From: Macquaria australasica
Lineage: Eukaryota > Chordata > Actinopteri > Centrarchiformes > Percichthyidae
Reading direction: 5' to 3'
NCBI GenBank assembly: GCA_005408345.1
Contig: SEMN01000063.1
Location: forward strand, 1,240,001 to 1,304,000
DNA: 64,000 nucleotides
Shown here one piece after another: positions 53,001 through 64,000 of the stretch. The translations under genes and the position numbers were made by a program. Position 1 is the stretch's first letter. Every line of letters starts with the position of its first letter. The notes beneath the pieces were generated by a model that had not been told where the DNA came from, ran no database searches, and saw only the letters and a list, made by a program, of their open reading frames with translations.

Positions 53001-56000
53001 TAATAATGTTAATTTACTGGCTGATCTGTCTTAACCCACTAAACCCTGCCCACCTGATATTCTGAGCAGATTAGAACAAACAAAAAATTATATTTGCAAA
53101 TATTATTTGACTCAGGTCTGGTCCTCTCCAGCACCGGGCACCCAGTCAACCGTTTGATCTGCAGAGCCCTGCAATCGACATATGGTCACACACACATTTA
53201 TTCACTCACACTCTTACACCACACACACACATACACTTTCTCACCTGCTCCTTGAGGAGGAGGGCCATGCGGTCGCACATCTGGTTTCCGTCGATGGAGG
53301 TGAGGGCGATGTAGAGGAAGAGGCCGTACAGGACGGGTTTGGGGATCCACTGCAGCGGGAGGGGCAGCAGCAGCACCGACACGCCGATGAAGATGTTGGC
53401 AGTCAGAGACGTCAGCCGGGTCTCCTTCACCTGGACGATACTGAGGACACACACACACACACACGCGAATGAATGGTTACTGGAAAGCTCACAATTGTTT
53501 AATACAATGCAACAGACAACGTTTTTTACAGGATTTTCTTATCAGTGTTGCTGCACATTTTCCATTTGAAACAGTTTTCCACAACAAATTTCAGAAGTCT
53601 GAAAGAAAAATATGTATTTTGTCTAATCTTGGGACTGTGGTGAACAAAATAATTATTTATACATCTTGATTTTTGTACAAACAGTATTTAAGACACATCA
53701 TCCAGCAGGTCTTGTTTCTGGTTCAGCCTTAATAAAGAAAGAAAGAACAGACATTGTAATCAACTTTGATCCACCACAATGAAAAACTCCCTTCACTTGC
53801 TCCGACTTCTTTACTTTGTCTTCTGATTGGAGTGTTGTGTGCTCTTATGGCTCCTCATGTTCTTTGTATTTAATGCTTATATACATTTTTCCATGATTAA
53901 ATATTATCTCATTTGATACCCATTTAGGCTGGGCTTAAAATGGCCTCTTCCCTCCGTCTTAACCAAGACAGGTGTAGTGTTGTGGTGGACAGTGTCTGAT
54001 ACAAAGTAGAATTAGGTTTGATCTTGTCTAATGTATCGCACAAAAGTGAATTGTAGCACACATCCATCCACTTATCCAGTCCAGAGAAGGGTGAAGCTAG
54101 TGAAAGCAAAAGCATTCAATAAATAAGTGGTTCGCAACCTGAGGGTTAAGACCCACAAAAGTGTCACAAGATAAATCTGAGAGGTCGCAAGATAATTAGT
54201 GGGATAAGAAAAGAAAAACCATTCTCCCTCTAACCTCTCTTTTCTTTTACTTGAATAGCTTTACATTTTCAAATTAAACAATCTTAGAAGAAGGAAAATA
54301 TGTCTTTGGTTGAACAGTTCACAACTCATGGACATATGTTGTATGTTTTTTTTTTTTCTCCAGGCTTAAAACGAAAGGAGAAAGTGTTTTTGAGGTTGTG
54401 GCTGCTAAACTTTGGAACTGTCTCCTTTGGACATCAGTGGACACTGTGGGCGCCTTTAAAAAGCAGCTCAAAATCCACCTCTTTACACTTTGCCTTTGTG
54501 CAATTTTTATTTATTTCTATTTAAGTTCTTTCACTCTTCTTAAGTCGGTATTTTATGTCTCTTGCTTCATTTTTATGCCTCTGCGCCGGTGATGCCTGAG
54601 GCCGGAGGCATTATGTTTTCGGGTTGTCCGTCCATCTCTCCCATTTTAGTGATTATTTTCAAATTTGGCACAACCGTGCACTTGGACACAAGGATGAACT
54701 GATTAGAATTTGGAGGTCAAAGGTCAAGGTCACTGTGACCTCAAAATGACCTTGACAAACATGTTTTTGGCCAGAACTCAAGAATTGACGCGGTAATGAT
54801 GACATCATTTTACACAGATGTTTAATCGGCTACAACAATGAAGTGATGACATTTTTTTACCCAAAAGGTCAAAGGTCAACGTCACCGTAACTCAGGAACA
54901 GGAGGGGAGATCGTGACCTTATTTCACAGTTGGTCAAAGGTCACTGTAACCTCAAAATAGGTTTTTAGCCATAATTAAAGACTGAATTGGGCGATTCCAG
55001 ATTTCACACGTTGACTGGGACGTCACAATGAGTACACAATAACTAGCACAGTACGGACTTTCCTCCATCTCGTCCACTCTGCCTTTCACTTCCTGCCTCA
55101 TCTTTCACGAATTGGAGCGCAGCTAGCTAATCGTGATCCTGTGAGTGAGTGAGTGAGTTTCACCTACAGCTCATTGAGAGGCTTCGCATCTAAAAATGCC
55201 AGGAGAAAATAAAAGCACCACATTTTGTGTAGCTGTACTCTATAAGAATCCATCTTTACAGAGTAATCAAGTACATGTGTACCTGTTTAGCCAATACATC
55301 TATGGTAATTCTTCAATAATCAGTTCAACAATGTATATTGACTGGAATCATAAATATGTATGTGTAAAAATACACTTTATACCTTTTATTTAATTCTAAA
55401 GTTAAGTATTCACTACATATATTATACGAGTCTGGACAGACATGGAGGTAAACTGAAACTTGTTAGCGGAGGCATATAACCAGTAATTCTATCTATTTTT
55501 ATTGTGGAGCACTTTATGATGTTCTGCTCTTGAAAGGTGCTATATACATAAGCCCACTTTCTTTTTAAATGTTAACACATTAAAAAGGTATATTCATTCA
55601 GACATACATACTTCCAAGAACAGTGAATTGCATATTACACTACAACCAATATCTCTAATTAGATCTCCTGTTCTTATAGAGTTTGCCCCCTGTGCTCCAT
55701 TTATCACACTTGACTACTTAGCAAATCCTGAATATATGCTAACTACAACTTTGCACATATCTGTGTGGCCAGAAAGATGAACTTAATCCTCTCATCTCCT
55801 AAAAACCCCCTCACCTCTTCCACCCGGAGAGAAAATGGTTACATAGCAATCATGCAATCAGGGAAGAGCAAGATACAGTAGCCTGCAACACAAAATTACA
55901 GTCACCACATGCTCTGAAGACGACCTTTAATTGAGCATCTGATTCGCGCCAGTGATGAGAGGGCGGGTAACTCACGTCTCATAGAGGTGCCCCCCCTCCA

Positions 56001-59000
56001 CGCGCTGCTCCACGAAAGCCAGCTGGCGCACATGGAGGGTGGAGTGGGGGAAGGCGGCGTGCATCCAGGGCAACCCCAGCACCGACATCAGTATGTTAAT
56101 GAGCCCAGAGAGCATCAGGTCCCAGTGATACGCCGTGCCCTTCAGCAACCTGAGGAGCAGCACAACTGTTACACTCCGCCGCACAGTCAACAACAACAAC
56201 ACACTGCACCACAGCAACGGGCTGAACCACCACACTAAGAAGACAGACGAAAACACACACACACACACTTGCACGAGTTCATTTCCACATGCAGATAGAG
56301 AAAGAGAAGAAAATACAGTAATATTTAAAAGTGAGCACACGTGACAGCAGTCGACCCACACACTCATACACACAAACACAAAGGGCATCATTCTCCTCAG
56401 GTTAGCGGTGCCCTTCAACACAACCTGAATAAACCCGCTAATGTTTCACTGATTCTTCTCATTCAACATACAAGAAACATCCATGTACATGTTGTGCATT
56501 CTCTCGTGTTTTCATACGAAGCAAAGCACAAACCTGTATGTCACTAGTGATGACATCATAAGCCGAGCGTGACATTACAGTAACTTTACATAAAAAGGGA
56601 TGACTGCGACCTTTATGATGCTACACAACATTTTTCTGCACACGTTAGTGAGGGATCACTGCTGTGCATCATCCCTGCCCCTCGGTGTGTGTGTGCGTCT
56701 TTTGGGGGAGGTTCACCCTAAAACTGTGAATAGGTTGTGTGAGGGTGGGCTAGTGTTTATGCTGGCAGTCATTTTGTAAAGAAATATCAACACACTGATC
56801 AAACTGATCACCATCCATGTGTCCTGCTGATGTGCCCTTGAGCCTGACATTGAAACCAGCACACTGTAAATCACTCTGGAGAAGAACTTAAATGCATTAA
56901 GTATAAATCTAACTAACTGGTTATCAAGCTTTATTTTCAACTATTTTCCTTCAGCCAAAATGTAGGAGTAATTATTAGGTTAATTAACTACCAAAAGATT
57001 GTTTACTGTATGTTTATTTGCATAAGAATGATATTTTAAATAAATAAATGATGACAGAAAACAAAGACGAGAGCCAATAAAAGATCTGTTCAGGTGGAAA
57101 AAAGTCCAAATGGTTCAATAAACATCTTATTCCCTGACAACATTTCAAGCAAATAAAGAAATGCAGTAGATGAAAGAACCAAAAGAGAAAAGCAGGAACA
57201 GAAATAGCCACAACTTCTTCCAGCTTCTGTCCTCTTTTTAGTGACACATGAGGGATGTGGTGAAGGATAAATACAGCAAACTTTTCACTGGTGTTACACC
57301 GCTTAGTCTTTGAATTTTATTTTGTTTTAGTTAGAATTTTTTGTGTAGAGTAAATAAGATCACAACAGCAGAATGTATAAAACAATATGAAGATAGTGTT
57401 GAACAGATCAATACTCTTAGATGCTTTAGCAGCCGTTGTTTTGCCTTCCAGTGACATTTAAATTAAATTAATTTCTACCCAACAAATATAGATGATAACG
57501 GTTGAAATTCCATCATTATAGGTTTTTCACTGTGGGGTTGGTTGATGGCTGATGGCTCTAAATTGGTCCGTCCAATGCAAATTTAGAAGAACAGGGTAAA
57601 AGCTCAACGTCGTGTTTTGGCTCTGAGGCTTCTTCAGAGCTCCCTGACTGCTACGATTTGACTCAGATGTCAAGTTTCTGGCTCAGTTCATCTTCTCTCC
57701 CTAACAAACAGTTTCAGCAGATCCCAGAGTGGCTCAGTGTGTTCCCAAAGGTCCTCTGTGGCTTTTTGAAGCGTCACACAAAGAGTTTAAGCCACTTAAT
57801 GCACAATAATTAGTATCCCAGGTTTCACCCTCACTAACATTATCCCTTTCGACAGTGTAGACAGTTTTATAATTGTGAATAAAGTCATATATAACCTCTA
57901 CCTGTTCTCTGGTGCATTGGTCAGCGAGACAACAATGTTCTGGTCAATGAAGATGAGGAGGGCGAGGAGGAAGCCGAGGCCCATGGCGCTGACAACGTTC
58001 ATGGCTGACAGCCGCTCGAACGGAGCCACTTTGAAGGTGGGCCGGTCATGGACTTTAAAGACAGGAACTGTTCAAAGAAGAGAAAATATTACAACTGGAG
58101 CTGAAATATGAGTCAATTATCAATAACATGATGGACAGAAAATAAGTGGCGACTATTTTGAAACATTGGCTCATTCTAGCTTCTCAAAAATAATAGTTTG
58201 CCGTTTTTCTTTGTCTTATTTGATAGTAAATTTAATATATTTGGGTTTTAGAGTGTTGGTTGGACAAAACAAGCATGACAGGACATCACACTTTTGGCTC
58301 TGAGAAATTGTGATGTGCATTTTATACTATTTTCTGACATTTTATGGACAAAACAATACATTGATTAAACCAAAAATGATCTGCAGATTAATTAAAGAGT
58401 AATAATAATTAAATAATGCTTAGCTGCAGCCCTAATCACAACTATGAGTGTAATTAATTCAGCTGTGAGATTTTCCTCTAATGAATGTGCTCTTACTTTG
58501 TTGGATAACCGTAGCTTAGGACATGACCTACTTGATTACATCTCTATAATAGCAAAGTTATAAACATCAGTTTCGTTTCTGGACTTTAGGATAGGAAAAC
58601 AATTCTGTAAAGAACTTTTGCCTAAAATTCACTATCAGTACTTCCAAAACTCATCACGTTCCATCTTCACTAACATAACTGTCTCTCAAACTGTTGTGAT
58701 GACTCACAGTTTCACACCAACAATCGTTTTCTAAGAGTGGCTGGACTTTTTCCAAATGCTTGGTTTCTCATTAAGGACTGTATCCCCTCAAATGCTGCTG
58801 AATTAAGTGCCGTTGGTTAAATTTAGGAAGACATGACAATACAATAATGGGTCTATTATCTTATGACTTATTGTCTCTGGAGGTAAAGGAACAGAAAATT
58901 GGCCAGGCACTTAAATTTACATTCACTTGAGGGTTTGGCGCTCGTCTCTGTGTTTCTGCGTCGACCCCTGGAGAACAGCTGCTGCCTTGGCAACAATGAA

Positions 59001-62000
59001 TGGAGATTCAAAATGATGCTAAACAATAGAGGATAAAAACTGAAAACCTCCAATGTGTTTTGGCCTGTGCCTTGATTAAGGAACATAAAAAGACAATAAA
59101 GGCACCAAATAAGGGAGCCTCACAGTTAGGCAGCCTGTCTTGGAAGTAAACAGGCTATAAGTTTGAGCCCTTCAGCAAGTTTGGACCAGAGTCCAAAACC
59201 CTAAAGTGTAAATATACCCCAAACAGTACTGCACTGTCAAAGACAGCTGAGCTGCAACCACTAACAACTTTTTTACAATACCTTTCCCTAATTTTTCATA
59301 TTTAATGCAACATTGTGAAGCTGTGCCAACAAACGCTGTATTTTAATTTTTTAACTTTTTCCTTAGTCATGTTTGCCTTCGTTAAAAACACAGAAACACA
59401 ACTGCTAATCACTTCATCATTCATTAAAAAGCTGTGAGAAAACATATATGCCTGTGCATGTGGTGTAGAGTTACCACGAGGGAGAAGATATTTTGGGAGT
59501 CTGGGAATTAAAGTTCTGTACATTTTCCGCATAATTAATGATGGTGATGGACAATTTCCAATGTTTGGACAGGCATGAGACTCCTGGCTGAATCATACAA
59601 AAGATGAGCTACTGTGTTAGGAAATATATCTGGTTCTTTGATACTCAGTCAAAGGTACAAGCCTGCCTAAATAAAAAAGTAAGGAAAAGGTTCATGGGTA
59701 TCGTAGTATTTAGAAAGATCCACTATACCAAAGAAGTCATTAAGTGTCCTTAAATTACTCAAAAGGCTCCTGTGTTTCTATGTTGAGAAATATCAACGGT
59801 ATTATTGACACAAAATGTTAAATTGGCAATTCAGGCAATCCCTCTTTGCATGGATAGGGTCACTGATACAGTAAGTAAGTAAGTTCTTTTTTAACGTTAG
59901 TGTTACTGTTAACATTTTAACGAGTTTGTCTTTTACACTTCTGTACCTTAAACATGTAAAATATCTACAGCTAAATATCTAAGGTGTTTACATTTTTATA
60001 ATGCAATAAATCTAAAAATCTAAAATATCAAAATAAAAGCTTAATGCACATACAGGTTTACCAGTAATTAAAAACGACCACTGTGTACTTACTACTTGAT
60101 CCTGACAATTTCATAATAAAATGCAGCCATGACCACATTTCAACAAGGACACTTTCTACTGTTGTAATTCTAGGATGATCAAGTACCTAATTTCACTAAA
60201 CTGTCTTGACTTTTAGCTCACAATTAAGTAAAGAGTAAAGGCTCCAGAGTTGTGCACGTTGTACCTCTTTGATCTAAAAGCGTAATTACAACTATGGTGA
60301 AAACCGATAGACTCACACTATGATTAGACGGTATAGTTTTATATAGCATGAAAAAATCTCTAGCGTCTGGTAAAGCAACAAATGGTACTAACGCTCAATG
60401 TCACTGAAAATGTAGGAGCCGATGAAGGAGAACAAGAGCACTGAGATCGGTAGGGCGCAGTCCGACATCACCTCCCTCATTTTGGCATGCAGGAACGGAC
60501 TGAAAGAGAGAGAGAGAGGATGAGGGAGTGAGTTGGGAGAGATAAATAATAAAAGGAATACAATTACTGTGGACAAGACAAGGACAATGGCTGCAATCCT
60601 GACACTGCTTAAGTACCTTGGTTTGCCTTTTGCTTACACAATTGAATCTGGCTTTGAGATTGATTTGATTACTGGGAGCAATCAGAAGTAGAATATTAAT
60701 GCTTATTAAATCACAGGCTGGAACAGAAGCTTTGAAAGAAAAGGGAGCTCTGTAAGAGCCCGTCTGGAAAGTTGCTGCAAGCTCTGTCATTCCTGGCAAT
60801 CTTTAGAGTCAAGGGCCAACTCAGCAGTATTCGTCCTAGCCGGCAGTGTTCCCATCCAAACACGATTTAAACTTCTCCAGTGATTTATCTTAAGAGTGCT
60901 GCAGCGCTGCAGTGCTGAACGTACCTCCTTTTGAACTGGTAGAGGGTGTAGCCCATCCATAATGTCCCGAGCATCAGCAGGAGGCAGAGGACAGGCCTCT
61001 CTCGAGTGCACTGGATGAAAGATTCAGGGAGGGCGTTCAGTGCCAACCCAGCCGCCATCGCACTCCTGTTTCCTCCGAGCAGGTCTCCACCCTGAGGGAA
61101 GTCCTCTATGCTACGGTTAGCCAGCGTCGGGGCATTGTAGTACCTGTGAAAGACTAAAATCACATCCACAGTGTTTAGTTAAGCTGAGAACGGACCTGAA
61201 GATGATTGAAACCAATAAAGACTACAAAGCCCACACATAGACTACTTCCAGCAACATGCGCATATTTTTAGCCACACTAACGGTTTGGCCGTCAGCCAGT
61301 TGGCTGGTCCACCACTTATGTCCATAAATATTAGACAGAGTGCCATTAAATTTTGTACAGTTTGATGATACCTTGACTTTTCCTCTAGCACTAACTACAG
61401 GTTGACATTTGTGGCCATACTCCTAAACTTCATTTCCGTCTTTTTATTTAGAGCTAATTAGCAATGTGAACATGCTAACATGGAAGGCTACGATGGTAAA
61501 CATAGTAAACATTATACCTGCAAAACATCAGCATGTTAGCATCATCATTGTGAGAATGCTACCATGCAGAGTCAAATAGGAAAACACACTGAACTACAGT
61601 TACGACTATGATTATGGCCTTGTTGCTGGAACATGAACAAACAGCCTTAAAAACCGTTTGCGTTGTTTATGCTGCAATCAGCACAGAAAGCTCAATTTAG
61701 GTAAAATATTGGATGAAGAGACATGGGCGACAAGGACTGTAAACTGCAGGGGGAGCTGAAGGAGAGAGAACCTCATAAAAGTGAGATAAACCTCAACTGA
61801 GCTGTGGCTCTGAACTGAAACCTGATCAACTGGATCGTAAAACACTCACTCAAGGTACACAGCACTACTTTTGCTCACTTTTTTGGACATTTGGCTCACA
61901 CAGTAAAAATCAAATGTGTTTAAAATAATTTTAATGGGGATTATGGGCAGCGACTGGATCAAAGGTCAAAAGTTAGGAATTTTTAAACACCACACACTGT

Positions 62001-63629
62001 ATGATTTTATCTCTGCGCTGTACCAGACTGTACTGGGCTCAGTCCACTGAAATCAGTCCTGACACATCAGATCTACAGTATAAACAACCCACCAGTCATA
62101 ATGTGTGTCTGCTGCCCCTTTAGCAAGCACTATGGTTGACGGTTGGGATGTTAAACTCCGTAGAGCAATGCTTTTTAAAACTATTTTAAATAAGAAGAAT
62201 GACACAACCTTGTGTATAAGAGCGCCACACACAGAAGTGATTTCTATCATCACTTTCATTGGAGAGTGTGTGACACGACCTGCGTGCTGCTCCCTCCGCA
62301 GGCCTTTTCATCAAACCAGGAGGAAGTTATGCAGCAAGCAAAGTTGTACAGGAGACTGGATACACACCCAAAACGTATTCATTTGTTACTGCAAAAATAT
62401 TTTGGATGAAAAGTGTCTACAAAATGGCATAGGTTAATGTTATGGTAATGACATATGAGCTCGGAGCGTATTTTACAAATGGTTTCTGAAAATTTAACTA
62501 CTGCACCGGCAATCTCCAAAACAGGACAACATCGCATTCAAAGTAAATTACATTCTGCTATCGTCATCTCATTTTTTGGAAATTAAATTGTGTAAAATAT
62601 TTATGATATACTAAGATGAGGTGCAGTAAAGGCAGGGATGGTGTAATATGGCTGCAGGCTGGGCTCGAAATCTGGATTGATTAATTTGGTACACAGTATC
62701 TCTCTCAGCCTCTTAGTGTGCTGACCCACCAGAGTAACAGAGGAACTAATGGGTTTTTTCTGTCTTCCCACCACCAAACTATCTCGAAGGCTCCGTTTCT
62801 TACTCTTGGCCAGACAGAAATTCTCACTTATTGCGGGTTTTTGACCTGCAATGGATTTGAATAAGAAGGACTGCTCTTATTAGCTCAGTCAACTAATCAA
62901 TCATTGGGTCTTGGTTGTCTGAGAATCCTTTTGTCTACTTTCAGGGAATTAACTATACGTTGTTTGTCATTACTGGCATCACAATAATATTCAAAAATAT
63001 GGTTTGTTCTTTAATAAGCACTAGATTTTAGGAGTGCCTTCAGAATGACCACATTCATCTGCAGGAGGACAGTAATACTGGAAAAAAACTATTTCACAGT
63101 TTTTAATTAAATGGGCTAAATGATTAGTTGAAGAGATCTCGTGACAATCAGTCAACAAAGGATCCTTCAGTGGAGAACAGCCATACTAATTAGTGAGCAG
63201 CACACTTAAATAATAATAATAAATTCACCTATCATACAGTGTGTAAATGTTCATTCTTTTCAGGGGGTTTGAAGATGTCTTGTCTCAGTGTAATTGGCTT
63301 TAAAAATCAGACATGAGTTTGAGGCTGACACTTGGCAGAGATGGTGGTGGATCTGACAGCAGGTATGATGCTAGTGTGAGCATTTGCTCTGATTAGTCAG
63401 AGCGGAATACAAGCTCTCGATTTGCATAGATAAAATGCCAGCAATGTGGCAGGAGGAGGCCACAGCAAAATCAATGCGAGACTGTGAAAACAGTGATGTA
63501 AACAAGCTGTAGGAACAAAGAAAAGAGACATCTGCCACGTGTGTCGGGGACTTACTTTTGACTGTGCCTTTCACCGCATCTACCACAAATGCAATGGAAA
63601 TGAACAGGGCAATGACCTCCTCTGTCGAC
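49950..63629 (-). CDS. slc4a11: SLC4A11 C-terminal half (8 exons; 5' part beyond right edge)
   Basis: SLC4A11 is the divergent SLC4-family membrane protein that carries H+ (or OH-) and NH3-linked flux. In human it is mutated in corneal endothelial dystrophy; in fish it is expressed in gill and skin ionocytes. Eight exons give 1183 nt, about 393 residues to the stop. They cover the later membrane spans, with STEEVIALFISIAFVVDAVK, MLGTLWMGYTLYQFK, SDCALPISVL, FLLALLIFIDQNIV, GTAYHWDLMLSGLIN, the LYGLFLYIALTSIDGNQ signature and IIEAKYLDIMDA at the C-terminus. These match SLC4A11 rather than bicarbonate exchangers. All junctions are GT-AG and in phase. The extracellular loop has two NRS glycosylation sequons. 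rpia follows on the same strand. Confidence 0.97.
51119..51288 (-). CDS. slc4a11: slc4a11 exon
   Basis: TSYPPTHYIRKVPQRKIHYF then FGMYPIPYMKMIFPLLMI and LLIPI, close to human across its length. Confidence 0.96.
52128..52222 (+). mobile_element. Possible LINE/SINE 3' tail
   Basis: acttgtgtgtgtttttttgt...gttgacatggcaataaagta followed by short tcttat repeats has the form of a retroposon end. The body upstream is unrecognisable. Confidence 0.35.
53245..53440 (-). CDS. slc4a11: slc4a11 exon flanked by GT repeats
   Basis: IVQVKETRLTSLTANIFIGV, LLLPLPLQWIPKPVLYG and LFLYIALTSIDGNQMCDRMA. The acceptor tract is a GT repeat ending CCTCAG, and the donor is followed by UG-rich sequence. Confidence 0.96.
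53447..53464. repeat. slc4a11: (AC)9 at an slc4a11 3' splice site
   Basis: In the pre-mRNA this reads (GU)9 CCUCAG directly before the exon at 53440, in place of a normal pyrimidine tract. Confidence 0.95.
54362..54573 (+). mobile_element. LINE ORF2 C-terminal fragment
   Basis: The frame reads AAKLWNCLLWTSVDTVGAFK then KQLKIHLFTLCLC, the pattern (LWNSLP...TFKxxLKxxLF) that ends the reverse-transcriptase ORF of L2/Rex-type non-LTR elements. It is a 5'-truncated fossil in an slc4a11 intron, interrupted on its right by the element at 54576. Confidence 0.6.
54576..55474. mobile_element. TIR repeat inserted in a LINE, with TA flanks and nuclear-receptor motifs
   Basis: The ends are TGCCTCTGC and GCGGAGGCA (one mismatch as inverted repeats), each flanked by TA, as in Tc1/mariner-type insertions. 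It carries ggcattatgttttcgggttg, common in fish genomes, and repeated AGGTCA half-sites. It is non-coding and splits the LINE at 54362-55556. Confidence 0.55.
55484..55556 (+). mobile_element. LINE 3' tail, continuation of the fragment at 54362
   Basis: The sequence tattgtggagcactttatga, then ctcttgaaaggtgctatata, is a typical L2/Rex 3' end. It resumes right after the TA-flanked insertion, supporting nesting. Confidence 0.55.
55976..56149 (-). CDS. slc4a11: slc4a11 exon
   Basis: LLKGTAYHWDLMLSGLINIL, then GLPWMHAAFPHSTLHVRQLA and VEQRVEGGHLYE, collinear with human. The donor is GAGAC|GTGAGT. Confidence 0.96.
56150..57901 (-). other. slc4a11: slc4a11 intron
   Basis: AT-rich intron with a short CA run (56252-56268). 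Nothing else is recognised. Confidence 0.75.
57902..58067 (-). CDS. slc4a11: slc4a11 exon
   Basis: PVFKVHDRPTFKVAPFERL, then GLGFLLALLIFIDQNIVVSL and TNAPEN. The IDQN span is a strongly conserved SLC4A11 feature. It has a clear acceptor (gaacag) and donor (CAG|GTAGAG). Confidence 0.94.
58068..60392 (-). other. slc4a11: slc4a11 intron
   Basis: AT-rich intron with a decayed MITE (58095-58434). No exon or RNA gene is seen. Confidence 0.75.
58095..58434. mobile_element. Decayed hAT-type MITE
   Basis: It ends in TAGCTGCAGCCCTAA, and internal blocks (tttgggttttagagtgttgg, then ttggacaaaacaagc) match the element at 22791-23115. The left end is eroded. Confidence 0.6.
60393..60499 (-). CDS. slc4a11: slc4a11 exon
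   Basis: SPFLHAKMREVMSDCALPIS then VLLFSFIGSYIFSDIE. The donor is the less common GTTAGT. The split codon gives Leu with the next exon. Confidence 0.9.
60925..61153 (-). CDS. slc4a11: slc4a11 exon with glycosylated loop
   Basis: IFHRYYNAPTLANRSIED opens a long extracellular loop with two NRS sequons, ending in MLGTLWMGYTLYQFKR. The acceptor tttttag-like site at 61155-61154 is chosen because it keeps phase. The nearer cacag at 61145-61144 would shift the frame. Confidence 0.92.
61154..63555 (-). other. slc4a11: slc4a11 intron
   Basis: Includes an interspersed GCTAACATG-rich repeat (61300-61565). The rest is AT-rich with no recognisable element. Confidence 0.75.
61300..61565. repeat. Teleost interspersed repeat (aacatgctaacatg / aacattatacctgc type)
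   Basis: Words such as gtaaacattatacctgcaaa followed by acatcagcatgttagcatca are familiar from fish genome repeats. Both ends are indistinct. Confidence 0.55.
63556..63629 (-). CDS. slc4a11: slc4a11 exon (membrane span), first in window
   Basis: RSTEEVIALFISIAFVVDAV then KGTVK. The first Arg codon is split with an exon outside the window. The last base (A) joins TC of the next exon to give Ile, as in human TVKIF. Confidence 0.95.
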
Positions 63630-64000
63630 CTGCAAAAACACATTAAAACAAACATTACAGACGTGACAGTCAAGGTTGCTGTGGTATAGTGTGTGTAGAA
63701 TAAGGTGTTACAAAACTCTTCATGGAAAAATAATTAAAAGTCTATCCATACCAATGTGTTTACTTTCAGAGTACTGGTGAAAAGAAAATGAATCTTAGCA
63801 AATAACTGATGTCTAAAGAAAAAATAATGGAAATAAAATTGAAAGAGCAAGTATGAGTATGTTGATACATACACAACCTGCAACATTCTTTATTTTAATC
63901 ATTGTACCTAAGACTTTAAAACTAGACCTGCAGGCAGTTTGTACTGAAACAAAATATAAAACTACCAAACAATGGCGACTAATATTAAACTAAAATTTAA
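63630..64000 (-). other. slc4a11: slc4a11 intron, partial, to right edge
   Basis: AT-rich sequence upstream of the first visible slc4a11 exon. No further exon lies before the window ends. Confidence 0.7.

Larger units (their letters stand above)
50017..53244 (-). other. slc4a11: slc4a11 terminal introns
   Basis: Spans 50017-51118 and 51289-53244 are AT-rich. The second contains a possible LINE/SINE tail (52128-52222). Confidence 0.7.

Noticed and set aside
59120..59200. Possible tRNA-like or SINE A/B box region (ggctataagtttgagcc)
   Set aside because: A weak B-box-like stretch only; no cloverleaf could be drawn and no A box at the right distance.
61144..61145. Alternative acceptor cacag for the slc4a11 loop exon
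   Set aside because: It breaks phase with the upstream exon and loses IFHR, which aligns with human KIFWK.
1..64000. A wholly new gene system, operon or virus-derived locus
   Set aside because: All well-supported coding DNA belongs to four known vertebrate genes; the remaining open frames are short, repeat-derived or antisense.

Overview
The window looks like nuclear DNA from a ray-finned fish, probably a percomorph teleost. The genes have vertebrate GT-AG introns and encode close relatives of human proteins. The spacers hold repeat types common in teleosts: hAT MITEs with 8-bp target duplications, LINE 3' tails, and long CA/GT runs. No bacterial, plasmid or viral gene system was found.

Four protein genes lie head to tail, all on the minus strand. 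(1) At 1172-1410 is the first coding exon of attractin (atrn); the rest of that gene lies off the left edge. (2) From 36181 down to 6231 is a complete eif2ak3 (PERK), the ER-stress eIF2-alpha kinase. It has 18 coding exons and encodes 1105 residues; its 3' UTR probably runs to about 3.41 kb. (3) From 45892 down to 40399 is a complete rpia (ribose-5-phosphate isomerase A), with 9 coding exons and 278 residues. (4) From 63629 down to 49950 is the C-terminal part of slc4a11, in 8 exons and about 393 residues. Its 5' half lies off the right edge, and its 3' UTR probably ends near 47.13 kb. Exon edges were set by hand from splice dinucleotides, reading phase and similarity to the human proteins; every exon length fits its phase.

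The genes do not form one pathway. PERK senses unfolded protein in the ER and slows translation; RPIA is a cytosolic pentose-phosphate enzyme; SLC4A11 is a membrane H+(OH-)/NH3 transporter; attractin is a cell-surface/secreted glycoprotein. In human, ATRN and SLC4A11 are neighbours on 20p13, and EIF2AK3 and RPIA on 2p11. Here the second pair sits inside the first.

Most of the window is intron and spacer. The best candidates for undescribed biology are regulatory. Three near-identical 20-bp RFX-like/CCAAT modules lie in eif2ak3 intron 1. GT/CA repeats abut splice sites in slc4a11 and eif2ak3. A TA-flanked repeat inserted in a LINE carries consensus nuclear-receptor sites. A possible divergent transcript starts at the eif2ak3 promoter. 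None is proven from sequence alone.
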